A stretch of 64,000 nucleotides of DNA from Hymenopus coronatus (GCA_030762935.1 CM060887.1:15368501-15432500), one strand, 5' to 3'. Numbered from the stretch's first letter, positions 1 to 12,899 are shown. Program-made: numbers and translations. Notes: generated by a model not told the origin, from the sequence alone.

Positions 1-1051
1 TAATTTTCACAGTTTGGGGACAGGTTCCTTACATCATAACATGAAAAAAAATGCCATATTACACATGGCCCAAAACCCTTCTTTCTCCATTTATTGAGGT
101 TCAAAATGAATTAATCAAAACATTTTAAAGTGATACTTTATTCTTTTTTTGACGTTGTTAGAAAGTGTCGTACACAAACACTATATAGAAAATGATCCAA
201 ATGTTCTCTTGCGTCTAGACACACATGCACTCGTCGAAGCATGAAAAGCCAAATATTCCCAGTTGGTGTCGTATGATTTTGCAGGCTTACATGACACGTA
301 GATTAAGCTTAAACCAATAATTTGAGGTCCATGGAACTGGTCCCCTTCTACCTATCCATCTATCATGCTAGATGCCAGTCAGGGCATCTCGAGACTAAAA
401 TGTGCCAGAGCATCATGCACAGCTCACATGATTCTTATTTGCAGAGACACTTTTTCTAATAAGTCTGGGAGAGTGTTCTGAATCACATTTGTAAGGCGTG
501 CTGGGTAAATGCATTACACATCTGATAAATGTTAACAAGCAGCCATGGCAACACTAGGCCAACTCTGCCGAGTAAAATGGGTCAAAGCCTTCTATGAATG
601 GAGTTATTAATTTGGATCCGGAAAGCTGTGAAGGTGATACTCTTAATGCATTGATAACGCGAAAACGAAGCGTTTTAGAGCATATGTTTATATGAACATG
701 TTTTCTTGTTTCGATGTAAGGAATGCATCTCCAAATGTTGTTAAAGTATTTTTGAATCATCCTGTATATTATATACGCTAACCGAGCAACCAGCCAACTC
801 GATGTGAGAAGTACCGTATATTCTTAAATTATTGTGACCGAAGGTTGATCCTGCTCTTAAAATAGTCTAACTACGAGGATAACTTACTAAATGGGATAGA
901 ATAGTATTGACAGGTCATGGAAAGTCATAGTATTTTGTACTCAAGCAATTTACGTCGTTTCTACAGCGATTTTATGAAGAAGGCATAAATGTGTGCACTG
1001 GGAAATTGCGAATCCAAGGCTATCAAGTTTGCTAGCTTCTTTCCTGCAATG
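1..1051. other. No gene seen
   Basis: AT-rich DNA without a convincing exon. On the minus strand, 770-560 begins CAGGATGATTCAAAAATAC, a terminus style of some DNA transposons, but no partner end was found. Confidence 0.4.
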
Positions 1052-1609
1052 AAGCACAGCTTGGAAACAGAACGTCCGTTAAATACCAAACTCGGTATTT
1101 AAGTTCAGTATCTACCAAGGATGCGACACACAAGAATCCCACCACTCTCAACTACCCTTTACATAGAACATTTTTCGAACATTTTGATTTTCTCAAAAAT
1201 GGCTCTTAACGATTTTGAATAAAATACCGTATATTAAAGATATTCACATCACAAATAAAATGTATATTTTGAATTTTCTGGGAATAGCTTCTGAAGAGCT
1301 CTATTATGGTTGAGTTTTGCAGAATGGTATTACGGTTAAACCGCAAGAGGTAGACAAAAACTTACTGCACAAAAAAATGTAGATCTAGTTAAAACACATA
1401 GTTTATGTCATTTACTTTTTTCTTGTAGAGTTCACCGTTTTAAAGATATTCATTGTTACTAATTAACTTTTCTCAAACGGGACCATGGAAAGCGAATCGA
1501 ACCTCAATTGTTCCACATAGCGACCAGCTTTTACAACAGCTCACTATCAATTTAGCCTAATAGTAATAAGACAAATTTTGCTAATGTTTATCCAGATTAG
1601 CATCAGATT

Positions 1610-1611
<2 letters not shown>
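1052..1611 (+). repeat. REP-A, 5'-truncated copy
   Basis: Begins in the middle of the family (at the cgaaaagaccgttaaatacc block) and runs to the CATCAGATT end, with a short deletion just before that end. A 40-bp T-run follows at 1613-1655. The family is described at 37779-38651. Confidence 0.8.
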
Positions 1612-1658
<47 letters not shown>

Positions 1659-1929
1659 GAGAATAGAGGCACAGTATTTTCAACTACGCATAAACAGATT
1701 AGCTCGAAGTAACGAAAATAAAATAAATGAGCTCCTGATTTGTATTTCCATCTTTATATTTAATAGAAAAATAAATGCTGCAGTGATTTAGGGGACATAA
1801 GATTTAAAACGTATGGGCCAGCATTTCAATCAGTGATTTCTGTAACTGTCCAACTCGTTTATTGTGTTTGTTTCATAATCTGAATGTAGTATATTGCGAC
1901 AGTGCTGTCTGCTGCAGTTCTCACTTTCA

Positions 1930-2186
1930 CCTTAGTATGCGAGTCTGCGGGACTTGGTAAACACAGAAGCGACGCGCCGGTAACCAGAATCTTCTACAAG
2001 CTTCCAGAAAGTTCTGTGACGCCATTATAGCAATGAAAAGGAAGGAAGAATTGCAAGCCAATTTAGTGTCTCAGGCTTTGACTGGAGCGCTAGCGCGCAG
2101 TGGCGTTAGAAGACCGTCAATTTCTACGCGTCGAAGCGTCGAGCGAATTAAAAAATTTATTTGTAAGCAATTGTTGGGCCTATAAA
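1930..2186 (+). promoter_or_regulatory. Heat-shock-element repeat, copy 1
   Basis: Between 1987 and 2014 the sequence holds six 5-bp units in alternating order: GAA-TTC-(cAA)-TTC-GAA-TTC, five of them perfect (TTCcaGAAagTTC at 2002-2014). This is the canonical binding pattern of heat-shock factor trimers. About 20 bp downstream is ATTATAGCAATGAAAAGG, a possible TATA region, and then a purine-rich GGAAGGAAGAATTGCAAG block shared with the copies at 56.9 and 57.3 kb. The downstream GC-rich tract (ggagcgctagcgcgcagtgg) looks like a 5' leader, but no ORF follows. No heat-shock protein gene is in the window. Confidence 0.55.
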
Positions 2187-2879
2187 ACCTTTTGTTAAAG
2201 TACTGTTATAGATTCTGAGCTAAAGGTGCTACATATAAAATCTAACCGCTCTGTGCGTCACACTAATGTCCCCCCCCCCCCAGGTCCACAGCTTTCTGTT
2301 GTTCAGTTATTGCGTAATCTTTAGCATCAGTCAGTCCACTTTCATTTGCGAAGAAGGGAAGGGATTTATTTTTACAATAACGTATATTTCCATGTAAATG
2401 TTATTTTAAATACAAATCGGCAAATCGCGTTCGTGAAGAATTCATCCTGAAGTTTCTTAAACAACTCTCTCATTCCCTTTTCAGACCTAGTCAATAAATT
2501 TGAGACTACTTTTATTTGAGGAAAAAAAAAAAAAAAAAAAAAACATCTGCGAAGCCGTATAGCGGTAACAGAAGAAACTTTAGAGGAAATTTTCAAAAAT
2601 AACTCTCACATTAAAAATACTTAAGGAAACCATGCGAACTGAAATACGAAACATTACAGCGGCCGAGGTAAAATGCTCGATGAAATGCTTGCTTAGCTGC
2701 GGAAGGAAGACATTTCTAGCATTCATTCGTGTTGATGTTATATTTTATGAACAATTTTAAGGAATACATATTTAAGATACGAAGACTGAATAATGGCATG
2801 CTGCGCAGACGCAAAACCCCGTGCAAGCGGTCATGTTTATACCAAAGATATGAGCTATAAATTAACTTGCGCCAACCGG

Positions 2880-2976
2880 TCGGTTGGTGGGGGAAAAAGA
2901 ATGCAGGAGACGCGCAGCGCTCTCGATAGATAACCAGAATATTCCGAACTCTCCGCTTCCAGAACATTCTAGATTT
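2880..2976. promoter_or_regulatory. Heat-shock-element cluster related to copy 1
   Basis: Begins with the same TAACCAGAAT as copy 1, then GAA-TTC at 2937-2944 and TTC-GAA-TTC-GA at 2957-2973, all on the same 5-bp register, with imperfect units between. The GGAAGGAAG and leader parts of the family are not present downstream, so this is either a truncated copy or an independent element. Confidence 0.45.
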
Positions 2977-3590
2977 TGAAATGTGCACGTATGAACTAGT
3001 TACTGCATATGAGTGGCTGCATTTATAGGATGTATTCGTTTGTACTCAAAACAGTAGTTGAGTTATTTTAGAGTGTATTTAGTTTTTGAAACCTGGTGAT
3101 CAGAGAATGATGATTTACATGTTTAATCAATTAGGATGTGTTTATAATCTTAAAATATCAACCTTAAAAACAACATTAATAAACATAACTATCTCGGATC
3201 AGATACATTTGGATATAGAGAGTGAAGTAAATCCAAATCGAATTATTGGGACACCAAAAGAAGACTCGAAAAGAAACTCACCTCAAGGATTTATAAGATA
3301 AAACATGTTCCTGTTATTCTACATGGGGTCTGAAGTTTTGGGTATTAAAAAAACAAACAAACAAAGGATAGATTTCACACATTCAAGACGTGAATAAATA
3401 TTTGCTTTAAAAGACAAAATAGAAAATGATATACCCGATGAAAAGAGCATTTAGTAGAATGAACAAAACACGATTACCAAAGCACAAGGGAAAAGAACAA
3501 TATGGAGCTGGAATCAGAACAGGTTGCATTGACCTCAACGCTGAAAGGAAGAAGACGAAGAAGGAGTTTCTCATTTTAATGAATTGTATT
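2977..3590. other. No gene seen
   Basis: Short ORFs on both strands (for example 3426-3716) overlap the mariner end and show no known domain. Confidence 0.4.
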
Positions 3591-3599
3591 GTAAATGTA

Positions 3600-4773
3600 C
3601 GAGGGTGGGCTGATAAGTCCCGGGCCTCATACAGGTATGGCGCCACTAGGCCAGTAGCATCGAGACTAGCTTGTATCCATAGTTACAAGTCAATAACTTG
3701 TTTAGTTTTCGAATGACAGCATTTTAAACAAGACAACTTTAGAGTTTTCACGAAAATAGAGAATTTGGAAAAACGAGCAGTAATTAAATACTTCCATTTG
3801 AAAGGCTTAACGCCTAAAGAAATCAAGGAGGAAATGAACAGACTCTGCCCCTTCATATTCAATGATTAAAAGATGAGTTGCACAGTTTAAAATGGGACGT
3901 ACGAGCACTGGCCGCCCTGTAGAAGTGACAACTCCAGAGATCATTGAAAAAATTAATCGGTTGGTACTACAAGACCGCAGATTAAAGTTCTTTCAGATAG
4001 CAGAGGCTATAAAAATATCAAAAGAACGTGCAGGTAATATTTTAAGTAATGTTTTGGGCTTTCACAAGGTCTGTGCAAGATGGGTGCCGCGTTTGTTGAC
4101 ACTTATCAAAAGTTGCAAAGAAAAACTGTTTCTGTTAAGAATGTGGAGCTCTACCGTAAAAATCCCAGACGGCTTATTACCATGGATGAAACTTGGATAC
4201 ATCACTACACTCCGGAAAGTAAATCTCAGTCAAAACAGTGGATTGTGCCAGGTGAACCAACTCCAAAAATAGCAAATTCAATTTTGTTAGCTCACCAGTT
4301 TATGGCGAGCTTTTCCTGGGATGCACAGGAAATTATCTTTATTGATTACTTTTAAAAGGGTAAAAGTATCAGTGGTGACTAGTATGCATGCTTTGTGATG
4401 AGGTGAAAAGAAAAAGACCTCATTTGGCAAAAAAAAAAAGAAAATATGCATGGGCATATCTTTCAGTCATTGCAATGGGGAAAATGAAGTGAATTAAAGT
4501 TGGAATTGCTTGAACATCCACCCTATTCGCCAGATCTAGCACCCAGTGACTACCACCTGTTCCCAAACCTCAAAAGAAATTCTTGGGAGGACGAAGATTT
4601 CACAGCAACGAAGAAGTCATTGATGCGGTAAACAGCTATTTTGAGAACCTTGAACACGCAATACAGAGATGATTTAATTAAATTAGAACACGGATATGAA
4701 AAATGTATTAGCCTTTCTGGAGATCATGTTGAGAAATAAAGCAAAAAAAAATGTTTAATGCTGCCGACCCTAG
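3600..4773 (+). mobile_element. Dead mariner-family element 1
   Basis: DD34D mariner of 1174 bp. The left end is TA|CGAGGGTGGGCTGATAAG and the right end GCCGACCCTAG followed by TG, where a TA would be expected. Transposase reading frames are broken. Residues 3892-4110 carry the helix-turn-helix linker (SKERAGNILSN, ARWVPRLLT) with the GRP hinge, and MDETWIHHYTP (first catalytic Asp) lies near 4180. Later frames hold the SPDLAPSDYHLFPNL region near 4520-4570 and the tail ending in EK at 4738. Stops and frameshifts separate these pieces, so it cannot encode an active enzyme. The 3' subterminal region is shortened compared with the copy at 39162. Confidence 0.88.
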
Positions 4774-4799
4774 TGTGAAGTTTTTTGCGAGGAGGGAAT

Positions 4800-4976
4800 A
4801 AAATTCGAGTTTTGTTTTGACAGTGTTTAACGCCCGCTTTTACTACTTGTGCCACCGCAGGCGATGACACGGAATGAAGCACCAGTGGAATGTAATGGGG
4901 GGAAACCGGAGAGCTAAGAGAAAACCCGCCCCTGCGCCGTTTTGTCCACCACAAATCTCACATACGGTTTAACTCG
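4800..4976 (-). mobile_element. Retroelement 3' end, family R, copy 1
   Basis: Minus strand: GTGAGATTTGTGGTGGACAA, cctgcggtggcacaagtagt, gcgggcgttaaacactgtc, then an A-rich tail. Longest of three copies; the others are at 16873 and 47232. Confidence 0.6.
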
Positions 4977-5640
4977 GCCACGGCGCGGCCAAAATACGAG
5001 TAGCAGTTTGGTAAAAGTGTTCTGACCTAGAAAACTAGGTGTCAGGTTAAATATGTCTGATTTATGTGTACCGTGTTGCAATTTTTGTTCACATAAAAAG
5101 CTCCCTTCAGTTGTCACAAACAAATTTAATTAAACTAAACTGTGAACCTCAAAGTCGCCTTTGCACACGCTTCGCTCAAAGTAGTAAAAAAGTTAGCAAC
5201 ATATTGGACATTCCGAGCAAACCACTCACTGATGGGGAAATGTTGCGGTTTTCTTGTTCTCCCCCTTATTGTTATCGTGAAGGGTGCATTTTCTGTGTAC
5301 CAAGGGGTCAGCTTTCCCTATTTTCCACTTTTATGTAAACAACGTAATACTCAATTTCTAAAAAAGAAATCCTTGAGGTAGGTTTGCACTCTTACGTTAA
5401 GAAATTAATATATTTATGTATTATATTTTAACGAAAGGTATTACTGAATGTGATAGTAAGTGTCTGTACTGACAAAAATTAGCAACATGAGTTTTTGAGT
5501 GCCTCTGCGATAGAATGGTCAGCGATCTTACTTCTTATCCAGAGGTCCAAATAAAAAACAAAACAAAATGCGAGTTTTTGTGGGCATTTCGGTAAACTGT
5601 CTGCCCTGGAACAAACAAATGATAACACTTCGATTAACTT

Positions 5641-6419
5641 ATTACTTTCTCTACACATACTATGTACATGGTGTATAGGAAAGGTATTGAATCCCACCCA
5701 AAATTTCGATATCGAGATTTCACCGGAAGTAGACGTTTTAGAATCCCTTGTATCCAATAAAAGCATTTTTAGAAAAAGGCTCGTGTGTGTGTGGGTGGGT
5801 GGGTGTCCGTGTGTGTGAACACGATAACTCAAAACTTGGTATTTAAGTTTAGTATCTTCCGGGTATGCGACACGAAGCTTTTTAGAAAGATTTCCCCACA
5901 CAAAACTACCCTTTGCTTGGGAAACATTTCGAAAATTTAAATTTTCTCAAAATGGCTCTAAAAATTTTGATAAAAATACCGCGTATTAAAGATATTCATG
6001 TGCCTAATAAAATGTACATTTTGAATTTTCTCTTTATTCTGAATTTTGCGTAACTGTTAAACCCTAAGAGATAGACAAAAACTTACTGCACAAAAAAATG
6101 TAAGACACGTTAAAACACACAATTTATGCAATATACTTTTTTCGTGGAACTGACCATTTGTGAGATATTCCTTGTTATTTGCTTCAGATTTAAAATACTT
6201 AAACTTTTCTCACGCGGTAAGTTGTAAAGAAACGGATTTCATCCACATGGCAACCAGCAAAGATGTTACTATCGCTTTAGCCTAGTGAATTCTCAATTAA
6301 AACAATTTCTGCTAATGGTTATCTCAATTACCATGAAGTAGGTACAAGAATATGCTTTTTAACAATAATTTGTTAAGTGCATGGGGAGAAACTCTTGTGA
6401 ATGCAACACATCTGATCTT
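5641..6419 (+). repeat. REP-A, full-span copy
   Basis: Starts ACTTTCTCTACACATAC with the terminal hairpin and ends aatgcaacacatctgat. Short internal losses; the GT core is expanded with GGGT units at 5791-5816. Confidence 0.85.
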
Positions 6420-7983
6420 TATAATATGTAATTTATTAATATTACAAAGAGGGTAAATTTATGAGTATACTATTTAAAAATATATTTAAGCGATTTGGTA
6501 ATTTATATACCATTAAAAAGCCCAATTTGTTCGAACGGACATTGGTCGAAACCATTTCTAATTTCAATTCCCAGTAAAAGAAGATTCAAAAGGACTTTCG
6601 GTTATTATATGTACAGGTAGGTAAAGTTAAAACAAATGCCGGAGTGATTTCATTCCAAGCCATATGTATGCAGATTTAGCAATTACGACACAGCAAGAGA
6701 GAGAGAGAGAGTGCGTGAGACAGCAATATCAATATTGTATTTGCATAATAACCGTCATTTAAGGGAGTTATGTGTAATTTTCTTTGTGTTTGGTATAATC
6801 AACTTCGGTAGCAAGGTGGGCTAAATTATTCTACACAGACAGAAATCAGTGAACCGATATTTTAATTAGCAACTAAAAAGTTTGTCCTCAATTCAAGTGA
6901 TTAAAAGTTCAAATCTGGCTTAGGGTGAGTTTATACGGTTTTTATGAGGTTTTCCCTTATCCTAAGAAGACGAATGCGAGTAACTATAAGCTCGAATCAG
7001 TTGAGCATAATTTCACCGATTTCACTCATCGTCCGATATGACAAACTAGATTAAGGGGCATTAATATACAAAACAAGATTGTTTTTCTTGATGGCTGCAA
7101 ACTACACGTCTTCTCCAAAGAGGTTAACTTGATGGCCTGGGAGTGCCAAATCTACATAATTCCAAAATTTGCTCCTTTTTCATAGTATCAGTATTTCGTA
7201 GCCCATGTCAAAGGTGTGCATTACTGAAAATTGTGTAGCATTTATGTTATTAAACCTGTAATGCCTATTTGTACTTACGAATATACGGGATTTCCAAAAT
7301 TTCTAAGACTGTCTGGAGAACTGTAAGTGAATATACATTCGGCATCGTTTTGTGTGAATAGCAAGGGCTATTGTAGGAGAACGAGAATCCTGATTATGTC
7401 CTGGAATCTTCTAAATAGCTGAGTGTTTTAATAACATCTTTTAAGGTTATTTCTCTCACTTTCATCATGTTTATCATTCAGACACACATAATTAGTGCAC
7501 TAATGAAGCTACAGTTCTGTAACTGTTATTAATATACCCTTAATAAATGAAGCTATGAATGAAATATGATTAATATGAAACAGCTTATTAAAAAAAAAAA
7601 AAAAGGAATTAAAAAGGAATTTTCTTTAAAACAATTCTTATAACGTTAAAGAGCTTTTTAAACAAACATTTGAAGCTCTTGAAAAACAGCTATACTAATT
7701 TGAGGAACATACTCGTACCTCTAATATTTACTTAACAAAGTGTACAACAAATCTGAGAAGAATATGGGCGGCGTAAGAAAGACCTGTATATAAACAGAAC
7801 AGAAGGTAGCAATCTAGTAAAAACGATTAGGGTCTGTCTTCTCAGCTAATACTGTTAGGCAGGAAATGTGTGATGCATTAAATGTATATAGGTAAATATC
7901 CATAATATGCTTTTACAGAATGAAATTTTATAAATTTTGTGAGTATCTTTCAGTGTTTTACCAGCAGAAATACTGTCATTTTT
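6420..7983. other. No gene seen apart from a SINE relic
   Basis: AT-rich sequence with a short (GA)n run at 6697-6711 and the SINE family 2 relic at 6866-7062. Confidence 0.45.
6866..7062 (+). mobile_element. SINE family 2, degraded copy
   Basis: Weak B box (aaaagttcaaatctggctta) followed by ggttttcccttatcctaaga and ctcatcgtccgatatgacaa. Confidence 0.6.
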
Positions 7984-8848
7984 ACTTTCTCTATACATAC
8001 TATGTACCTACATAGTGTATAGAGAAGGTATTGTATTGTACCCAAAATTTCGATACCGAGTTTTTACCGGAAATATGTTTTGAGACCCCCTGGATAAAAA
8101 AAAAGCATTTTTAGAAAAATGTCAGTGTGTGTGTGTGTGCTTTTGGGCAACATAGCTCAAAAACGAAAAGACCGTTAAAAACCAAACTTAGTATTAAAGT
8201 TTCGTATCTTCCAAGGATGCGACACGAAGATTTTAAAAAAAATCCCCCCACCACAAACTATTCTTTACATGGAAAAAATTTCGAAAATTTTTATTTTCTT
8301 AAACATGGCTCTAACGATTTTGATTAAAATCTCTTATTTTTAAGATATTTACTTGCCAAATAAAATGTGTATCTTGAATTTTCTGGGAATAGCCTCTGAA
8401 GACTACTTTATTCTGGATGAATTTTAAGAAATTTTGCATAACTGGCAAACCGTAAGAGATAAGACAAAAACCAACTACACAAAAATGTAGAGCACGCTAA
8501 AACACACGATTTATGTTATATACGTTTTTTTCATGGGTTTCATCGTTTTTGAGACATTCCTTGTTTTTGGTTTCTGTTATGAAAAACATACTTTTCTCAT
8601 ACAGGAATTTGTCAACTGCTGTCTATACAAACAAAGGAACTTCAGTCACATAGCAACCGGCTTTTGACTATCACTTTAACCTATGGTGCTCCTTTATTTC
8701 GCTTCTACTTACAAGGAAGCAAGTAATAACACTATTTCTGCTACTTTTTTATGAATAGCATGAAGTAAATAGAAGTATAAGCTTTTTAACAAGAATTTGC
8801 TGCACAGATGTAGAGAAAGTAATGTGAATGGTACACATCACGTTTTTT
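7984..8848 (+). repeat. REP-A, full-length copy
   Basis: Both ends present: ACTTTCTCTATACATACTAT at the left, with a duplicated ACC-TAC in the hairpin loop, and gaatggtacacatcacg at the right. All internal blocks are in order. Confidence 0.88.
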
Positions 8849-9158
8849 TATCTGTGCTCTTAGTTTGCATTTAGAAATGTGCTAAAATACCTGTGCTGTA
8901 ATGTTTTCTCAAGGTTTCAAATATTCATTTAGAAAAGTGGCTCGTATTATTCATTATTTTTGTATGGAAAGTATTTTAAAAGAGAGTACAATAAAACAAA
9001 GTGCAATGATACTAGCGAGTATAAATGTAGTTCTTATTTCAAAAGCTGAGAAATTTGTCTCAGTAAATTACCTTTAAACTTCTAAATTGAGCTCATGAAT
9101 TTCAAATCTGAAACAGTATCTTCAAATCTATGTCAGCTTCTATCACTGTATAAGTTAA

Positions 9159-9754
9159 TACATTGAAGCCCAAGCCCGAGTATAGCTCGGGCAGGTATTT
9201 TAACACTTTTAATGCAATTCCACGACTGTAACTCAGTTTTGGGCTATGCAGCAAAGAACATGCATCAGTTATCATTTACTCGTCTGATTTGTGCTGCCAT
9301 CTGTCCTCGCTTTAGTCATTTATTAGGAAATTTAGGAGGATTAGTAATATTGGCTGCTCTCGTGTAGTCGCGCCATTTTCCTTGAAGGTCTGATTGTTAC
9401 GTTTTGTGTTCTTAAATGCTAAAATGCTGCCTTTCCCTCGATTTCTGTGAACTGAAGATGAAATTCAAGATACAAATGAAGCTCTGGAAATTCCTAATTT
9501 TGAGGAAGAGATTTTCGAGCTTTCAATAAATAGAGTGTAAGCTGCTTTACGCAGATGTTTTCATACTTGTTGTAAATTTAAAATAAAATATTAATACGAA
9601 AGTTATGACTATTTTCTTACTTGTTGAGAAATCCTTGAATACCATATACTTTTTGGCAGATTTGATTGCTGTACAGTAAATAATAACACAAAGAGGGCAT
9701 AAAATCCTGGGTTTCTTGGCCCTTCAACTAAAGAAACACATGGGCTTCAATGTG
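9159..9754 (+). mobile_element. piggyBac-type deletion derivative 1
   Basis: A 596-bp element bounded by TTAA (9155-9158 and 9755-9758). Terminal inverted repeats read about TACATTGAAGCCCA on the left and, inverted, CACATTGAAGCCCA on the right. Inside, 9422-9539 reads like the N-terminus of a piggyBac transposase (PRFL, stop, TEDEIQ...FEEEIFELS) and then ends in a stop; the rest of the gene is missing. It is therefore a non-autonomous internal-deletion copy. Confidence 0.75.
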
Positions 9755-9942
9755 TTAAAACACGTTTTATTTGATACCATAATTCTAAAATATATTCTGG
9801 TTTTATGTCTGCAATGCCTGACAATTCCACGCGCTAATATTAGTTAATATATTTCTTTTGTAATGAAAACACAGTATTGTCATCCTCAAGTGCTATATAA
9901 CAACAAATGATGCTTTATGTACACAACATAACTTCTTAATCA

Positions 9943-11806
9943 TACTTGCCAACTTACTCAAATTTAAACCCGTAAAAATATCCCTCGTGAAGCAATGTTT
10001 CTATGACATTAAATTGCTCAGTGTAGTCAACTGTACAAAAACTACACATAAAATAGATAGAAAATCAGTTTATGTGAATCTTGAAGGCTTGCTTGCATTG
10101 CTTCTTTCTGTCATACATGCTGAAAGTCTTTCTGACGTCATTAAACACATATTAAAGCAAAGAAAACACTCCCAAGTCTACACACAGAATTCTATAGTTT
10201 TTATAGTTATAAACAAAAACTGCCTTAAAAATGAGACTATTCTGTAGTTAAAGAACGCGAATGAGGCAAATAGAAGGTGTTTACGTCTTTTATTGAATGT
10301 TCACGCCCATTTACTGCTGATTACTAGAGCGCCCTAGTGGTGCAAGAAAATATTAATTCCGCACGTTTTGCATTTTGTTGTAGCCAAGTGAATCAATCAA
10401 TAAATCGGGGTATTTAGTGCCAGGCTTGCTTAGGGAGATTCAGTCTAGTTTGTGTTTACGGGGAGATCCCTAGATTTTTATTTATTTGCAGCAGCAGCAC
10501 CATCATGTAATTTGTCGGTGTTGCATATACTTGTTTTATCAATTAAGTTGTTTGTTTGCATATAATCCCTATTCATCTCCACCTAGCTCTTTTGCTCCTG
10601 TCACCCAAGACGACCTGTGATTTTTTTATCGCAATTTAGTAGTTTTAGTTTTCGGCCTTTAATGGTTTCGTCCATTTCTGATTTATCCTTTAGTGGCGTT
10701 CATTGTTAAGTTTTTTTATTCATGTGTTTTTTCATTTATTTTATTAGTGCTCGAAGATGCTCTATAGTGCATAGAGAAGGCATTGTAATGCACCCAAAAA
10801 TTGAATACCGAGATTTCACCGGAAATACATATTTTGGGTCCCCCTGAATAAAAAAGAAAGCATTTGTGGAAAAAAGGTCCGTATGTGAGTGTTTCTGTGG
10901 ACAGCATAGCTCAAAAACGAAAAGATGGTATTTAAGTTTGGTATCTTACAAGGATGCGCCACGAACATTTTCAAGAAAATCTCCCCACCCCCAACTATCT
11001 TTACATGGAAGTTTTTTTCGAAAATTTTGATTTGCTCAAAAATAGCTCTAACGATTTTGATTAAAATATCTTTTACTAAAGATATTTACGTCACAAATAA
11101 AATGTATATCTTGAATTTTCTGGTAATAGCCTCTGAAGACTACTTTATTCTGGATGCATTTTAGGGAATTTTGCTTAACAGCTAAACCATAAGAGATAGA
11201 CAAAAACTTACCACACAAAAAATGTAGATCACTTTAAAACACACAATTTATGGCATATGCATTTTTTCCATGGAGTTGATCGTTTTTGAGATATTTATTG
11301 TTATTGATTTCAGCTTTGAAAAATTTATACTTTTCTCATTAAGGAATTTGTAGCTCCTGTCCATAAAAAAAAGGGATTTCAGCCACATAGCAACCAGCTT
11401 TTGACTATCACTTTAACCTATGGTACTCCCTTATTTCGCTTCTACTTACAAGGAAGCAAGTAATAAGACTATTTCTGCTATTTTTTTTTCGATTGGAATG
11501 AAGCAAATAGAAGCTTAAGCTTTCTAACAATAATTTGTTGCAGAGATGTAGAGAACGGAATGTGAATGGAACACATCAGAATTTTTGAAGAGCCCTGACC
11601 ATGATGAAGGATAGGCAGACAGAGAAAATGTGACATATCATCACACAGTATACCAATTACATTCCGTCTGTAATTTTAATCCACAATATAATGCAATAGA
11701 ATTTAGTGTTCTTACAGGTCCCTTATGAAAATATTTAACACTTTGAATCTACGCATATTGCCGTAAAGTCGTAAATTTACGGGCAAACTGTAAAAGTTGG
11801 CAAGTA
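9943..11806. mobile_element. TIR-bounded DNA element containing a REP-A copy
   Basis: TACTTGCCAACTT at 9943-9955 and its exact reverse complement at 11794-11806 form 13-bp terminal inverted repeats. Further inside, CCCGTAAA on the left is matched by TTTACGGG on the right. The interior has no recognisable transposase; 10755-11586 is a REP-A copy, so the element without it is near 1 kb. Such TTGCCAAC termini are common in hAT-like elements, but I could not identify a target duplication. Confidence 0.45.
10755..11586 (+). repeat. REP-A copy lacking its first ~25 bp
   Basis: The first hairpin arm is missing; the second arm (tctatagtgcatagagaagg) starts the copy. The right end aatggaacacatcaga is intact. 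It lies inside the TIR element 9943-11806. Confidence 0.85.
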
Positions 11807-12439
11807 GGCTTCTTAATTAATATTTTCAGGTGTATCATGCAATTACATTATTAATCGAACTTATATTTTCATAATCGATACAAATACTCAACATATTTTG
11901 GTCTTCACAGTAGATTATAACCGATACTGTTTAGAAATTAAATTAGACAAAGAGTATGTTTTTAAATAATGTTTCAACGAGGACGTCAACTGCTCGTAAT
12001 CAGGTTGCAGTTTTAATGTTTCACTGGTATTTTCTACATTCGCTACTGTAACATTTGTTATACACAACATGTTTTTGTGAAGTCCGTTCATTCGTTACCT
12101 TCACGTTTACTCCTCACAAACATACATCCTGGTGACAATCGCCGCTTGAATGAAAGACTAGAATAGCTGGCAATATTCTGACCATTCCAAAAATGGTGCA
12201 AAACCACGGCCCGTTTCTTATCTTCACTGTTAAATATAGCCTGTGCTATGTTCACTCTTTCTGAACATCTTCCATCTTCGTTATCTTAGTCAGCGCTGTC
12301 TGAAGATTTTAATCTCTGTTGCCTGAAAAACAACAAAACAAACGAAACGTAAATAGATTAAGTTAGTATACATGCTTCTGTTGACATTTGGTATTTGTAT
12401 ACCAATAACCTATAATATTTCATCAGTGTAAAACAGATT

Positions 12440-12565
12440 CAGCCAAGGTCCCGGGTTCGATTCCCAGCTGGAGGTGGGAAGCTTTCCTTACCCAGGATTA
12501 TTCCCAATCCTCCCTGAATGTGTGGATGAGTTTAAAGGCAGCCTATAGTAAAATACAGTAAAATA
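12440..12565 (+). mobile_element. SINE family 3, 3' part
   Basis: B box GGGTTCGATTCCCAGC at 12453-12468, then cttacccaggattattccca. The A-box half is not recognisable. Confidence 0.6.
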
Positions 12566-12684
12566 AATGAACATGGTTGCCAATACACAATTGTTCAAAA
12601 GACAACGTCGCCCATATAAGCTGCTGTTAAAGAGGGGAAAAGAATAAGAAGTGATTTAAGTTCAACACTTCGCATTCCTGAAAT

Positions 12685-12693
12685 TTAAATACC

Positions 12694-12739
<46 letters not shown>

Positions 12740-12743
12740 TAAT
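12685..12743. repeat. (AAT)n microsatellite
   Basis: About 16-18 near-perfect aat units adjoining a SINE family 3 fragment. Confidence 0.9.
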
Positions 12744-12899
12744 AATGCATATTTAGAATAACGGAGGAAACAATTTTTTTTTTTATTAATTCATTTGTAC
12801 AACCCTCTTTAATTGTTATGGCCAATTTGGGAGCTTTCAACTTTGTATTAACTTAGGTTATTGGCATTAGGTTAATCATTTTATATTATTTAATGCACC

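Noticed and set aside
9422..9539. Functional piggyBac transposase gene
   Set aside because: Only an N-terminal relic with stops in both copies; the catalytic region is absent.
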